Source: an uncultured Ruminococcus sp.
GTDB lineage: Bacteria > Bacillota > Clostridia > Lachnospirales > Lachnospiraceae
NCBI GenBank assembly: GCA_900066355.1
Contig: FMEL01000001.1
Location: 1-64,000 of the forward strand
Length of the DNA: 64,000 bases
Reading direction: 5' to 3'
A program made the translations under genes and the position numbers. Of this stretch, positions 36,626 through 45,315 are shown one piece after another. The stretch's first letter is position 1. Every line of letters begins with the position of its first letter. The notes under the pieces were generated by a model. That model was not told where the DNA came from. It saw only the letters and a list, made by a program, of their open reading frames with translations, and did no database searches.

Positions 36626-37525
36626 TTATCCTGCGATATCAAGAGATATCTCATCCGTATTTTCCTCATCTGCTGTACTGTCCGTATTCGTCGCAGCACC
36701 ATCTGCATCCTCCGCATCAACTCTCTTACCCTGCACAACAAAACGGGTAGATTCATTGCCGGTACAGGTAGACAGTGTCACGATTCTGTCTTTGATCGTC
36801 AGATCTGTATCATCTGTTTGGATCTCGGAGTAACCTTTAATCGTCTCCAGATATTTCTCGAACTCTTCGCCCGGACCTTTAAACAGTGTATAGGTATCGC
36901 TGTTTACGCCGGTTGTATAAGCAGTAATGATCTCATAACGGTAATTGCGCTCCGGTGTCAGGATCCAGAAATATTTATCCTGCTTATAAAGCTTGTCATT
37001 CTCTCTGAACTTCTTCAGATGTCCGAACATCGAACCATTCTTCATATTATGGCCATATACAAGTGTATTACAATCGCTGAAATCACCACTGTTTTCATAA
37101 TCTACAAAGATTGTTCCGGCAAAGTTGTAATTTTTCTCATAGGTTTGATGCAGGTATGTCTGGTTATCTTTACCTTTGACAATCGGATAGCTGATATCCG
37201 GAAGTGCATCTACATAGATCCATCCCACAACATCCTCATTGACACTCTTAAGCTTGTCAAAATCTACCTCGATCGGCGGTTTTAATTGTGCATTTGGTCC
37301 GGCAACTTCGGCACTGTCAGCATCACGCTCGGTAACTGCCATTTCCTCGATCTGATTGTATTCATCTGTACCTTTTTTGTATTCTGTGTAAATATGGTAG
37401 AGATTAAATGCCGCGTAGCAGAAAACCGCGATTGCAACGATCAGTGCGATCGTCAGCAGCACATCACTCTTCTTTTTTTTCTTTTGTTCAGGCTGTTTCT
37501 GAGTGTTGTTTTTGTTTTCTTCCAT
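36626..37525 (-). CDS. srtB: Class B sortase
   Basis: About 299 residues from the ATG at 37525, behind AAGGAG. A basic Lys-rich N-terminus and one membrane segment (LLTIALIVAIAVFCYAAF) place the enzyme outside the cell. The catalytic His (TLVYGHNMKNGSMFG), Cys (TLSTCTG) and Arg (TRFVVQGKR) are present, and the helix between strands and the TLSTC motif mark class B. An acidic Asp/Glu/Thr tail follows. Sortases transfer surface proteins to peptidoglycan. No cognate sorting signal was found among the surface proteins in this window, so the substrates lie elsewhere. The gene overlaps the end of the EamA transporter gene. Confidence 0.92.
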   Translation of the reverse strand: MEENKNNTQKQPEQKKKKKSDVLLTIALIVAIAVFCYAAFNLYHIYTEYKKGTDEYNQIEEMAVTERDADSAEVAGPNAQLKPPIEVDFDKLKSVNEDVVGWIYVDALPDISYPIVKGKDNQTYLHQTYEKNYNFAGTIFVDYENSGDFSDCNTLVYGHNMKNGSMFGHLKKFRENDKLYKQDKYFWILTPERNYRYEIITAYTTGVNSDTYTLFKGPGEEFEKYLETIKGYSEIQTDDTDLTIKDRIVTLSTCTGNESTRFVVQGKRVDAEDADGAATNTDSTADEENTDEISLDIAG

Positions 37526-38444
37526 AATCATACTCCTTAGGCTTAGTTTTATTGCTGCGTACCTTTTCAGGCATTCCAAGAAGAACAATTGCGATCACAG
37601 TCAGGAACAGTCCGACAAATTCGATTGCAGTCGGTATTTCCCCGAAACAGAAAATACCGAATACCATTGCTGCCACCGGCTCACCGGCTGCAAGAATGGA
37701 GACTTTCCCCGCATCCATATACTGAAAACCAATCGTATAAAATGTATACGGAAGGACTGCACCACAGATTGCATGAAGTACCATAAATATAACACCATGT
37801 ACAGGAGCTTCTGTAAAATACGCTCCAAGAATCTTCCAGTCGGTAAAAGGAATCAGTGTCACCGCAATCACAACCATACAGTAAAACGTGATCGTCAGTC
37901 CGGAGTAGCCTCTTTTCATGGCAATTTTGGTGAACATGCTGTACATGGCATAAAAAACACCACTTGCCACTCCGAGAAAAATTCCGTAACCGCTGAGTTT
38001 CATGCCCCCAAGGCTTTCCAGTAATCCGCTTGCAAAGCTGCATCCGAAGATTGCAAGTGCTGCACAGCCTGCCTTACGAATGGTGATCTTTTCTTTAAAA
38101 AACAGTCTTGCAAGAATCAGGACGTATACTGGTGACAGGCTCAGAAGGACCGCTGCCAGCGACAGATGCACATAATTTACCGCTTCATTATAGGTAAGAT
38201 TTACCCCAAGCATGCCAAGCCAGCTTGCCAGCACAAAAATCCACAGATCCTTCAGACGTATTTTCAGTTGGCTCCTATCAATTACAGCAATTCCAATCAG
38301 CATCAGAATTACAGAAATCATTGTCCGCGATCCGACGATCGTCGCAGTGTCCATTCCATAGCCACTTAAAGACCGTATAAAAATCCCAACGGATCCCCAC
38401 AGGATTCCCGCTGATACCGGGAAAAACCAGGCAACTTTTTTCAT
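37488..38444 (-). CDS. EamA/DMT-family transporter
   Basis: 318 residues with ten predicted membrane segments arranged as two EamA repeats. The first begins WFFPVSAGILWGSVGIFIRSL and the second GYGIFLGVASGVFYAMYSMF. Typical late motifs are AAGEPVAAMVFGIFCFGE and the final hydrophobic segment before a basic tail. The family exports or imports small metabolites, and the substrate is not predictable. The 3' end overlaps the sortase start by 38 bases. The region upstream carries a dispersed repeat. Confidence 0.9.
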   Translation of the reverse strand: MKKVAWFFPVSAGILWGSVGIFIRSLSGYGMDTATIVGSRTMISVILMLIGIAVIDRSQLKIRLKDLWIFVLASWLGMLGVNLTYNEAVNYVHLSLAAVLLSLSPVYVLILARLFFKEKITIRKAGCAALAIFGCSFASGLLESLGGMKLSGYGIFLGVASGVFYAMYSMFTKIAMKRGYSGLTITFYCMVVIAVTLIPFTDWKILGAYFTEAPVHGVIFMVLHAICGAVLPYTFYTIGFQYMDAGKVSILAAGEPVAAMVFGIFCFGEIPTAIEFVGLFLTVIAIVLLGMPEKVRSNKTKPKEYDYGRKQKQHSETA

Positions 38445-38748
38445 TTGTACTCTCCTCGTCTATATCTCATATGTTTGTTACTGTTCACTCCGTTCACAGC
38501 AACTTGGTCAAAATCCATTCCAAATCACCTACGGTGATGGGATTTTGCCCCGTATGTCTCGGGATTTTGCCATTATTCATGGCAAAACACCTCGCGGAAT
38601 ACTACCTGTAAATAGTAACATCTATTTCTCTCATGATATCACTTTTTCACAAAAATGGCTATGAGTTTTTCCCTGTATATGCTAAAATGAATTTATTATG
38701 GTTACTGTTCGCAGCAATCTAATATTATCCTAATCGGAGGTAGATACA
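38445..38748. other. Intergenic region between divergent EamA and phosphofructokinase genes
   Basis: 304 bases with no gene. It holds one copy of the 42-base repeat (38477-38518), then GC-rich hairpin-like sequence in which GGGATTTTGCC occurs twice (about 38537-38590). A partial second copy of the repeat with an internal gap lies at 38701-38717. An extended -10-like TGCTAAAAT (about 38681-38688) may drive the plus-strand gene, but no good -35 is seen. A clear ribosome-binding site (CGGAGG) precedes 38749. Confidence 0.5.
38477..38518 (+). repeat. 42-base dispersed intergenic repeat, copy 1
   Basis: The 42 bases match 43497-43538 at 41 of 42 positions. The unit contains the direct repeat GTTCAC-TCC-GTTCAC and imperfect inverted ends (GTTACTG...CAGCAAC), so it could fold as a hairpin. 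Both copies lie between genes. Confidence 0.8.
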
Positions 38749-39981
38749 ATGGCAAAAAAAAATCTTATTGTCGGTCAGTCCGGCGGACCTACTGCCGTTA
38801 TCAACAGCAGTCTCTATGGAGTTGTCTCTGAAGGTCTTTCCCATCCGGATACGATTGAGCATGTATATGGTATGGTAAACGGTATCGAGGGATTCCTTAA
38901 TGACCGTGTACTTGATTTTGAAGAAGCTCTTCCCGGCGAAAAGCTTGAATATTTAACTCATACCCCGGGTGCTTATCTCGGTTCCTGCCGCTACAAACTG
39001 CCGGAATCTCTCGAAGATCCGGTTTATCCGGTACTTTTCCGCAAATTTGAGGAACTTAATATCGGCTGGTTCTTCTATATTGGCGGCAATGATTCCATGG
39101 ATACCGTCAGTAAACTTTCCCGCTACGCGGCAAGCATCGGCAGTCCGATCCGAGTGATCGGTGAACCGAAGACGATCGATAATGATCTGGTAAATACCGA
39201 TCATACCCCAGGCTTCGGAAGTGCCGCCAAATACGTTGCTTCCACAGTGCGTGAAATTACGACAGATGCCAACGTCTATGAAAAAAAATCTGTCACGATC
39301 ATCGAGATTATGGGACGTCATGCCGGATGGCTCACTGCTGCCAGTGCCCTTGCACGTAAATACAAAGGAGACAATCCTCTGTTCATTTACCTTCCGGAAG
39401 TTGCCTTTGACCAGGATGCTTTCCTGCGTGATCTTGAAAAAGCTTTTGAGAAAAACTGTAATCTTATCGTCTGTGTTTCCGAAGGTATTCACGATGCTGA
39501 CGGCACTTTCATCTGCGAATACGACAGTTCTGTAGGTACAGATACTTTTGGTCATAAGATGCTTGCCGGATGCGGCAAATATCTGGAAAATCTCGTGCGC
39601 AGCCGCCTTGGTGTCAAAGCACGCTCCGTTGAGCTTAATGTCAGCCAGCGCTGCTCTGCTACATTAATTTCCGCAACAGATCAGCAGGAGGCCATTGCCG
39701 CCGGAAAATTCGGTGTCCGGGCTGCCCTTGACGGAGAAACAGGAAAGATGGTTTCTTTTATCCGCCAGACAGACACAGCAGGATCCTATCAGATGGTTTG
39801 CGGACTTGAAGATGTCAACGCTATCTGCAATGAAGAAAAAACAGTTCCTGTTGAATGGATCACTCCGGACGGACACGATGTTACCGAAGATTTTATCCGT
39901 TATGCCCGTCCGCTGATTCAGGGCAATATCTCTGTTCCACTCGGAGAAGATGGTCTGCCGGAATTTGTATATCGTAAATAA
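38749..39981 (+). CDS. pfp: 6-phosphofructokinase, pyrophosphate-dependent type
   Basis: 410 residues. The start follows CGGAGG. The N-terminal GQSGGPTAVINSS, the phosphate-donor motif IGGNDSMDT (about 106-114) and PKTIDNDLVNTDHTPGFGSAAKY (about 143-165) are diagnostic. An Asp after GGN and a Lys in PKTIDND, instead of Gly at both places, are the residues associated with pyrophosphate rather than ATP as donor. MGRHAGW binds fructose 6-phosphate. It phosphorylates fructose 6-phosphate to the 1,6-bisphosphate in glycolysis; the class II aldolase for the next step is at 47032. Donor specificity is inferred from these positions. Confidence 0.9.
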   Translation: MAKKNLIVGQSGGPTAVINSSLYGVVSEGLSHPDTIEHVYGMVNGIEGFLNDRVLDFEEALPGEKLEYLTHTPGAYLGSCRYKLPESLEDPVYPVLFRKFEELNIGWFFYIGGNDSMDTVSKLSRYAASIGSPIRVIGEPKTIDNDLVNTDHTPGFGSAAKYVASTVREITTDANVYEKKSVTIIEIMGRHAGWLTAASALARKYKGDNPLFIYLPEVAFDQDAFLRDLEKAFEKNCNLIVCVSEGIHDADGTFICEYDSSVGTDTFGHKMLAGCGKYLENLVRSRLGVKARSVELNVSQRCSATLISATDQQEAIAAGKFGVRAALDGETGKMVSFIRQTDTAGSYQMVCGLEDVNAICNEEKTVPVEWITPDGHDVTEDFIRYARPLIQGNISVPLGEDGLPEFVYRK

Positions 39982-40023
39982 TTTTGATTCAGAACATTTA
40001 ATTCTGATTGATACAGCATAAAC

Positions 40024-40061
40024 AAAAAGACAGCGGCGAATAATTCGTCACTGTCTTTTTT
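40024..40061. terminator. Bidirectional intrinsic terminator
   Basis: AAAAAGACAG...CGAA-taa-TTCG...CTGTCTTTTTT forms a stem with A/T tracts on both sides. It lies between the convergent phosphofructokinase and nucleobase permease genes and can serve both. Confidence 0.88.
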
Positions 40062-40082
40062 ATTGTATATGATATATATTTC

Positions 40083-41480
40083 TTAATGCTGTTCAAATTC
40101 TTCATGGTCTTTGCGGATACGTTCTTTGACTCTCTTTCTGAGTCTTGCTTCATGTTTCTTTTCATCACTGCTCTTCGGCAGTACGATGTTCAATATAACT
40201 GCGATTAATGTTGCAAGTACGACCGGAGATTTACCAAAAATCGTTGTTACCCACTCCGGAAAACTTGCAAGTGCCGCGGATGCCTGTGAAACACCCACAC
40301 CGATTGCTGCCGCAAGACCAACAATTGAGGAATTCCGGTAATCCATCTCTTCGGACGCTACCAGCTTCATTCCGGTCATAGCGATCGAAGCAAATACAGA
40401 AACCGTCGCACCACCAAGAACACACTGTGGAATCGTAGTCAGCAGCGCAGAAAACTTCGGTACGATTCCGGCGACACCAAGTATCACAGCTGCCAGCCCA
40501 AGCACCCAGCGATTAATAACCTTTGTCGTTGTCACGATACCAACATTCTGACTGTACGTTGCTGTCGGAAGTCCGCCAAGCAGAGCTCCGATTATATTTG
40601 TTACTCCATATGCAGTGATACCATTCTGTAATTCTCTGTCTTCCGGTTCACGGTCCATAGCACCGATCGTTGTCGCAGAATAATCTCCGATTGCCTGAAC
40701 AGAGTTGATTGCAAACAGCAGCCCGATTGCCACACAGGCAGAAATCTCAAAATGAATTCCAAAATGCATGAACTGCGGAAGCTGAAACATTTTTGCCTGT
40801 CCCACGCTTGACAGGCTGACCATTCCAAACGGAATTGAAACCATGTATCCTACAATGATACCAATTAAAATAGAAGCCAGTTTCAGAATTCCCCTGCCGA
40901 AATGATTCAGTCCTGTCACAACCGCTAGTGTCAGAAATGCCACAATCCAGTTCTGCCAGGAACCATAATCCGAATTGCTTGTTCCACCGGCCATATAATT
41001 AATTGCTGTCGGATAAAGAGAAAGTCCGATTGTAAATACAACGGTTCCCGTAATCAGCGGCGGGAAAAATACACGGATTTTTTTAACCAGAAGTCCCATG
41101 ATAATTGCCACAATGCCGCCAACTATCTGTGCTCCCAGAATCGTACTGATTCCGTACCCTTCTGCGATTGCCTGCATACTCGGTACATAGGCAAAACTTA
41201 CTCCCATGATCATTGGAAGACCGGATCCTAAATTAAATCCCTTCTTCTTTCCGATTGGAAATAACTGGATCAATGTAGACAATGCCGATACCACCAGCGA
41301 TGCCTGAATCAGAATCACTCTGTCTTTTGCACTTAATCCATCACCACCTACTGCTCCGGCTACAATGATTGCCGGTGTAACGCAGCCCACAATCATTGCA
41401 ACTACATGCTGCAATGCCAGCGGAAGTGCTTCCTGAAATTTCGGAATGCCGTTCAGTTCAAAAATGCTTCCTCTTTTCAT
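40083..41480 (-). CDS. Nucleobase:cation symporter-2 (xanthine/uracil permease family)
   Basis: About 465 residues from the ATG at 41480, behind AGGAGG (the upstream in-frame extension has no site). There are about 13 membrane segments. The NCS2 features are the early ALPLALQHVVAMIVG segment, FAINSVQAIGDYSAT and the family signature QNVGIVTTTKVINRWV with conserved Gln-Asn. It is likely a proton-coupled importer of xanthine, uric acid or a related base. The exact base is not readable, and no purine riboswitch is visible in the leader. A Lys/Arg/His-rich cytosolic tail ends it. Confidence 0.92.
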   Translation of the reverse strand: MKRGSIFELNGIPKFQEALPLALQHVVAMIVGCVTPAIIVAGAVGGDGLSAKDRVILIQASLVVSALSTLIQLFPIGKKKGFNLGSGLPMIMGVSFAYVPSMQAIAEGYGISTILGAQIVGGIVAIIMGLLVKKIRVFFPPLITGTVVFTIGLSLYPTAINYMAGGTSNSDYGSWQNWIVAFLTLAVVTGLNHFGRGILKLASILIGIIVGYMVSIPFGMVSLSSVGQAKMFQLPQFMHFGIHFEISACVAIGLLFAINSVQAIGDYSATTIGAMDREPEDRELQNGITAYGVTNIIGALLGGLPTATYSQNVGIVTTTKVINRWVLGLAAVILGVAGIVPKFSALLTTIPQCVLGGATVSVFASIAMTGMKLVASEEMDYRNSSIVGLAAAIGVGVSQASAALASFPEWVTTIFGKSPVVLATLIAVILNIVLPKSSDEKKHEARLRKRVKERIRKDHEEFEQH

Positions 41481-41574
41481 GTTTCCTCCTGACTGGTTTT
41501 CAATACGATCTCCGCTTTTGTATATTGAAAATCCGATTTGACTGTTATTGTTGAACAGTCTTATTTTTCTTGTA

Positions 41575-41603
41575 ATTATAACAAATTTCAGGCTCAAAAA
41601 CAA
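41575..41603 (-). promoter_or_regulatory. Sigma-A-type promoter of the nucleobase permease
   Basis: On the minus strand TTGTTT (41598-41603) and TATAAT (41575-41580) are 17 bases apart. The roughly 90-base leader contains a small hairpin (GACTGTT...AACAGTC, about 41539-41560) but no recognisable riboswitch. Confidence 0.65.
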
Positions 41604-41681
41604 TTCGTGAGGTTTAAAATCTTTGCCGTCATTGCCACTAAATTTTCACATGCATTTTTGTATATTTTTCTGTAATTTTCT

Positions 41682-42060
41682 TTATTTTACCAGTTCAAAG
41701 AAATCTGTCAGCTCATCCAGTGATTTGATATCTCCGGTAGCTACCAGACCATCTGCACCTTCTGATGCATCCATAGTAAGGACAAAATCACTGGAAGCAT
41801 CATTCGCATACATCTTAATATTCGGATCCTGTGCAGTTGCCAGGAACTGTACACTTCCCTTTGTGATCAGCGCCGCATAGGTAGATTCGTCTTCAATTAC
41901 CTGAATGTCCACATTCAGCCCTGCATCTTTGAAGTCCCAGATAAAGAAGTGTCAGCGGAACCAGTGCTACGACCGGCAGATATCTGGCAAATCCAATGAT
42001 CAGTGCAAAACATATTCCCGATAAAATCTTTCCGTTATCTCTTACTGTCTTTTTCTTCAT
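41682..42060 (-). pseudogene. Decayed transporter remnant (substrate-binding protein fragment fused to a membrane-segment fragment)
   Basis: An ATG at 42060 with AAGGA upstream opens a short frame with one hydrophobic stretch (LSGICFALIIGFARYLPV...), which resembles a PspC or permease N-terminus. Near 41945 the reading shifts, and a different frame continues as DFKDAGLNVDIQVIEDESTYAAL...QDPNIKMYAND...GLVATGDIKSLDELTDFF. That part looks like the middle of an ABC substrate-binding protein of the NMT1/SsuA type, lacking both its signal peptide and its C-terminal half. The frames do not join and the ends are missing, so I read this as leftover from a deletion. A 76-residue product is possible but unlikely to work. 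Confidence 0.6.
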
Positions 42061-42086
42061 GTCTGCATCCTTTTCTTTTTCGTTTT

Positions 42087-42102
42087 ACCATGTTGCCATG
42101 GT
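42087..42102. promoter_or_regulatory. Short inverted repeat, possible operator
   Basis: ACCATG-TTGC-CATGGT is a perfect palindrome with 6-base arms, about 25 bases upstream of the decayed transporter start. It could be an old operator. No regulator gene is nearby. Confidence 0.25.
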
Positions 42103-42171
42103 GTAGCAGTGATGTGTTAACCTATATTTTTCCAAAAAGCAAGGATTTTTTCAATCCGACACTCTATTTCG

Positions 42172-42230
42172 AAAAAAAAGAACCATCCATGAGTACGGTT
42201 TCTTTAAATAATCCGTACTCTGAATGATTC
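42172..42230 (-). terminator. Intrinsic terminator of the class II aldolase-family gene
   Basis: On the minus strand GAATCATTCAGAGTACGG pairs with CCGTACTCATGGATGGTTC around an AT-rich loop and is followed by eight T residues. It lies just downstream of the gene at 42295-43383. Confidence 0.85.
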
Positions 42231-42294
42231 TTTACTTTTTTCTGCTTATATTATAATGTCTGTCCGAAACACTCTTATGAGATTTTTCAAATCA

Positions 42295-43383
42295 TTATTT
42301 CTTACTGCGGTATGCTTCTGCTTCCCAGTGTGTGATAAAATATGTAATCTCATCTGTCATCTGCAGCGGACCGCCAAAACTTTCGGCATATACGGCAAGC
42401 TTGATGGCATCTTTGACCAGAAGCTGTGCTTTCGCTGCTTTTTCCTTATCATCTTCCATGATAAATGCGCCAATGCCCTGTACAAGGATCAGTCGCGGTT
42501 CTTTGTCATTCTCTGTCATAAATGCATCCAGTGCTTCTTTGGCCTGATCAATATTTTCTACAAATAACGGATATGGTCCGCAATATACAATGTGATCCGG
42601 TGTAAATGGTTTCAGAAGCAGCGCTGCTGCTGTTTTATCTTTGGCAAAGTTGTCTGCCTCTGCAACCGGTACAACTTCTACCGCATGTCCGAGTAACTGA
42701 GAAAGCTTCTGTGCAGTCTGCTCTTTTTCTGGTGTAATCGCATCGCTTACATCGGCTGTTCTTCTGACCTGTTTTTCTAATTTGCTGATTACACCATCAA
42801 ATAATACGCCGATTTCCTCTACGGTATTTGCCGCAACAAAAATTCCGTGATTCTGAAGCAGAAGTACCTGCACATCTTTTCCATATTTTTCTTTGTATGC
42901 ATTCATTTTTTCGAAGCAAAGACGTGCAAGTGTATAGCCCGGTTTGCAGATGTCGATCCAGAGTACCGCTTCGCCAAGAAGTTCTTCACAAAGTGCCTGC
43001 GCACCTTTTCCACAGGTCAGTCCATTGACAAGGGTCGGATGAACATGCAGTACATAAGTATATGCAAATAAATTGTGAAGCAGTGCTTCTACACTCGGAC
43101 GTTTTGTTTTGTCATCGTCTGTTACAGCTGCCATTACATCTGCAAGATATGCAGCTTCACGTTCGACATCGTTTTTCGGATATTCCGTTTTCATAATTTC
43201 ATTCAGGCGTGCTCTGTCCATTTTGACAAATCCTTCTGCCTTAATTGTAGCAAGCTGTGTGCCGGAACCTTTTACATAAAGTGTCGTATCGTTTTTGACG
43301 GAGGTGTTACCACCGCCTGCCAGCACATAAGCCGGGTTACTTCCGTAAGTGTTTGACATTTTTACTAAAGTTGAAAGATCCAT
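42295..43383 (-). CDS. Class II aldolase/adducin family protein
   Basis: 362 residues. The class II aldolase fold is shown by LAGGGNTSVK near the start (substrate/phosphate loop), the metal-ligand histidines in YVLHVHPTLVNGL (about 112-124) and LLLQNHGIFVAANT (about 175-188). The C-terminal extension (about 240-362) resembles the aldolase half of rhamnulose-phosphate aldolase/dehydrogenase proteins, with an LVQGIGAFIMEDD motif. The likely reaction is cleavage or epimerisation of a sugar phosphate, with a divalent metal. The substrate is unknown. It is monocistronic, with its own terminator. Confidence 0.87.
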   Translation of the reverse strand: MDLSTLVKMSNTYGSNPAYVLAGGGNTSVKNDTTLYVKGSGTQLATIKAEGFVKMDRARLNEIMKTEYPKNDVEREAAYLADVMAAVTDDDKTKRPSVEALLHNLFAYTYVLHVHPTLVNGLTCGKGAQALCEELLGEAVLWIDICKPGYTLARLCFEKMNAYKEKYGKDVQVLLLQNHGIFVAANTVEEIGVLFDGVISKLEKQVRRTADVSDAITPEKEQTAQKLSQLLGHAVEVVPVAEADNFAKDKTAAALLLKPFTPDHIVYCGPYPLFVENIDQAKEALDAFMTENDKEPRLILVQGIGAFIMEDDKEKAAKAQLLVKDAIKLAVYAESFGGPLQMTDEITYFITHWEAEAYRSKK

Positions 43384-43496
43384 AAGTCTAATTCCTCCTC
43401 ATTTGTCGTTATATAGTTTTCCACTTCCATTGTACACGATATGAAACGATTTAGCTATGTAAATTTCATTATTTGACATCTGTAATCTAAAATAAA

Positions 43497-43538
43497 GTTA
43501 CGGTTCACTCCGTTCACAGCAACTTGGTCAAAATCCAT
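43497..43538 (+). repeat. 42-base dispersed intergenic repeat, copy 2
   Basis: Same unit as at 38477-38518 with a single mismatch (GTTACG instead of GTTACT). It lies in the 168-base gap between the class II aldolase start and the subtilase stop. Confidence 0.8.
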
Positions 43539-43551
43539 GTCTCTCATTTTC

Positions 43552-45240
43552 TCACGTCAGCAGCTCGAACGTATGATACAGATCCAGTCTTCCATAACCC
43601 CATTCCGGATTAGGGTAGATCAGATTCAGATCGCGGACTGCGCCTCTGCTCAGATAATTTTTTACGCTGTTTCCGGTAAAGTAGGGCTCGTTTTCCCGAA
43701 TCAGTGACCATTCAAATAAAAGCGCCGCCATTCCTGCTGTCTGAGCTGCCGCAAGGCTGGTTCCTGTTGCGGGGGCAAATTCTGCACCAGCTCCGATCGA
43801 AGCCGTCAGGATATCCACTCCGGGCGCTGCAAAATCCGGTTTTACCACATTTTCTGTATTATATCCGCGGCTTGCCTGCACATACAGGCTGTTGTCTCGG
43901 TACTGATATGCCGTAACGGTCATCGCATCCGCCGCATCCCCCGGTGATGTAACCGTATACTCTGGCGAGGGTTCCAGAAAATATGTATCATCCGAAATCA
44001 TTCCACGTACTGGAAGCCACATGTGAAATCGGCTTTCCCCGGGTATTCTCTCTCCCACCAGAAACTTCCATATACCGACAGCCGGATGCAGAAACCGAAT
44101 AAAAATCAGTGTATTTCCCGTACGCCGCTCAATCGGCACATAATTCACCAACACTTTTGTCTCGACAAATACAAAAGACAGTTCCTGTGTGTTGTTTTTT
44201 AAAGAAGTGCTGATCGATAACTGTTCTCCTGTCGGCGACTGGATCGTCATAGAATAAAAATTAGGAGAGTCTCCCCAGAATTCCAACATAAATCCTCGAG
44301 TACTCTCCTTTTCGCCCACACGCAGTTCTATTGTATCTTTAATATTCGCTGCGCTCAGTGTCTTCATATAATGGTGTCTTGCTGTGCCTTCGTTTCCGGC
44401 AGGCACTGAAACAGCATTCTGACTAAATGCCGCAATACTGTTGATATATTCATTCAGTGGTCCCTCTCCCTGATGCGCGCCCATACTGCTGCCGAGTCCA
44501 ATACAGATTGACAGCGGTTTCTGATTTTCTGCCGCCACACGCAGGACATACGCAATCGCAAGCATGATATCATCTTCCTGATAAATATCCGCCTCCTGCG
44601 GAAGAAGATATAAATCACGCAGATACCGCTTTGCCTGTTTCAGTTTGACAACTACAAGTTCCGCCTCCGGGGCAGCACCGGAAAAGCCTTCTTTTTCGAT
44701 ACTGTAACCTGCCGCCGTGGCAGCTACTTCCGTTCCGTGCCCGCTTTTATCCATTGATGGAACCACTTCCCACGGATTTTCTGCCGAAAGAGCCTGCTCA
44801 ATCTCCCCTCGGTTAAACTCTCTTCCAAACGGAATCTTCTCCGTCATTCCGCCTTCCAGTTCCTGATCCCAGATACTCAGAATTTTACTGGTCATTCCCC
44901 TGTGAAATGCCGGATGCAGATAATCAATTCCGGAATCAATTATTGCCACCAGTGTTCCGCTGCCCTTAAGCTTCAGATATGGATGCCCATGAAGTCTTGT
45001 CACCCCTGACGCGCTCAGCGCACCAGTATCCATATATGTATAGCATCTTGGAATAGACGAATAAGAATAACTGTTTAATGCCAGTTCCGGGATTTCCTGT
45101 ATCGGTACATATAATACCCCAAACAGGTCATTGATGATCTGAAATCTCTCATCCGGCTGATATTCCGGTACTCCCTCTATATTCTGCTTATAACGGATAA
45201 TAAAATTTTCGTATTGCTGATTCTGTGCCGGTATGCTCAT
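43552..45240 (-). CDS. Csp-like subtilisin family (S8) serine protease
   Basis: 562 residues without a signal peptide. The catalytic triad is intact: Asp in VAIIDSGIDYLHPAF (about 105-119), His in GHGTEVAATAAGY (about 170) and Ser in ATGTSLAAAQTAG (about 500). The oxyanion Asn lies in VPAGNEGTARHH. A long insertion between His and Ser regions (about 310-420) matches the jelly-roll arrangement of clostridial Csp proteases. Csp proteins activate the spore cortex hydrolase SleC during germination; whether this copy does so is inferred from family similarity and the presence of sigK in the window. N-terminal residues 1-80 may be a prodomain. Confidence 0.88.
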   Translation of the reverse strand: MSIPAQNQQYENFIIRYKQNIEGVPEYQPDERFQIINDLFGVLYVPIQEIPELALNSYSYSSIPRCYTYMDTGALSASGVTRLHGHPYLKLKGSGTLVAIIDSGIDYLHPAFHRGMTSKILSIWDQELEGGMTEKIPFGREFNRGEIEQALSAENPWEVVPSMDKSGHGTEVAATAAGYSIEKEGFSGAAPEAELVVVKLKQAKRYLRDLYLLPQEADIYQEDDIMLAIAYVLRVAAENQKPLSICIGLGSSMGAHQGEGPLNEYINSIAAFSQNAVSVPAGNEGTARHHYMKTLSAANIKDTIELRVGEKESTRGFMLEFWGDSPNFYSMTIQSPTGEQLSISTSLKNNTQELSFVFVETKVLVNYVPIERRTGNTLIFIRFLHPAVGIWKFLVGERIPGESRFHMWLPVRGMISDDTYFLEPSPEYTVTSPGDAADAMTVTAYQYRDNSLYVQASRGYNTENVVKPDFAAPGVDILTASIGAGAEFAPATGTSLAAAQTAGMAALLFEWSLIRENEPYFTGNSVKNYLSRGAVRDLNLIYPNPEWGYGRLDLYHTFELLT

Positions 45241-45315
45241 CTTCTCTGCCCCGGTTCTTCTGCTCTTTCCTTACAGCCTATGCAAAAATTTCCTCTTTAT
45301 GAATCCGTTAAAATC

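Noticed and set aside
38519..38600. CRISPR-like repeats near 38540-38590
   Set aside because: GGGATTTTGCC occurs only twice with irregular spacing and no spacer pattern or cas gene.
40024..40061. Hairpin after phosphofructokinase considered as a regulatory RNA
   Set aside because: The A and T tracts on both sides and the convergent genes fit a plain bidirectional terminator.
41481..41603. Purine riboswitch upstream of the nucleobase permease
   Set aside because: The conserved junction and loop-loop motifs of purine aptamers are not present; only a small hairpin is seen.
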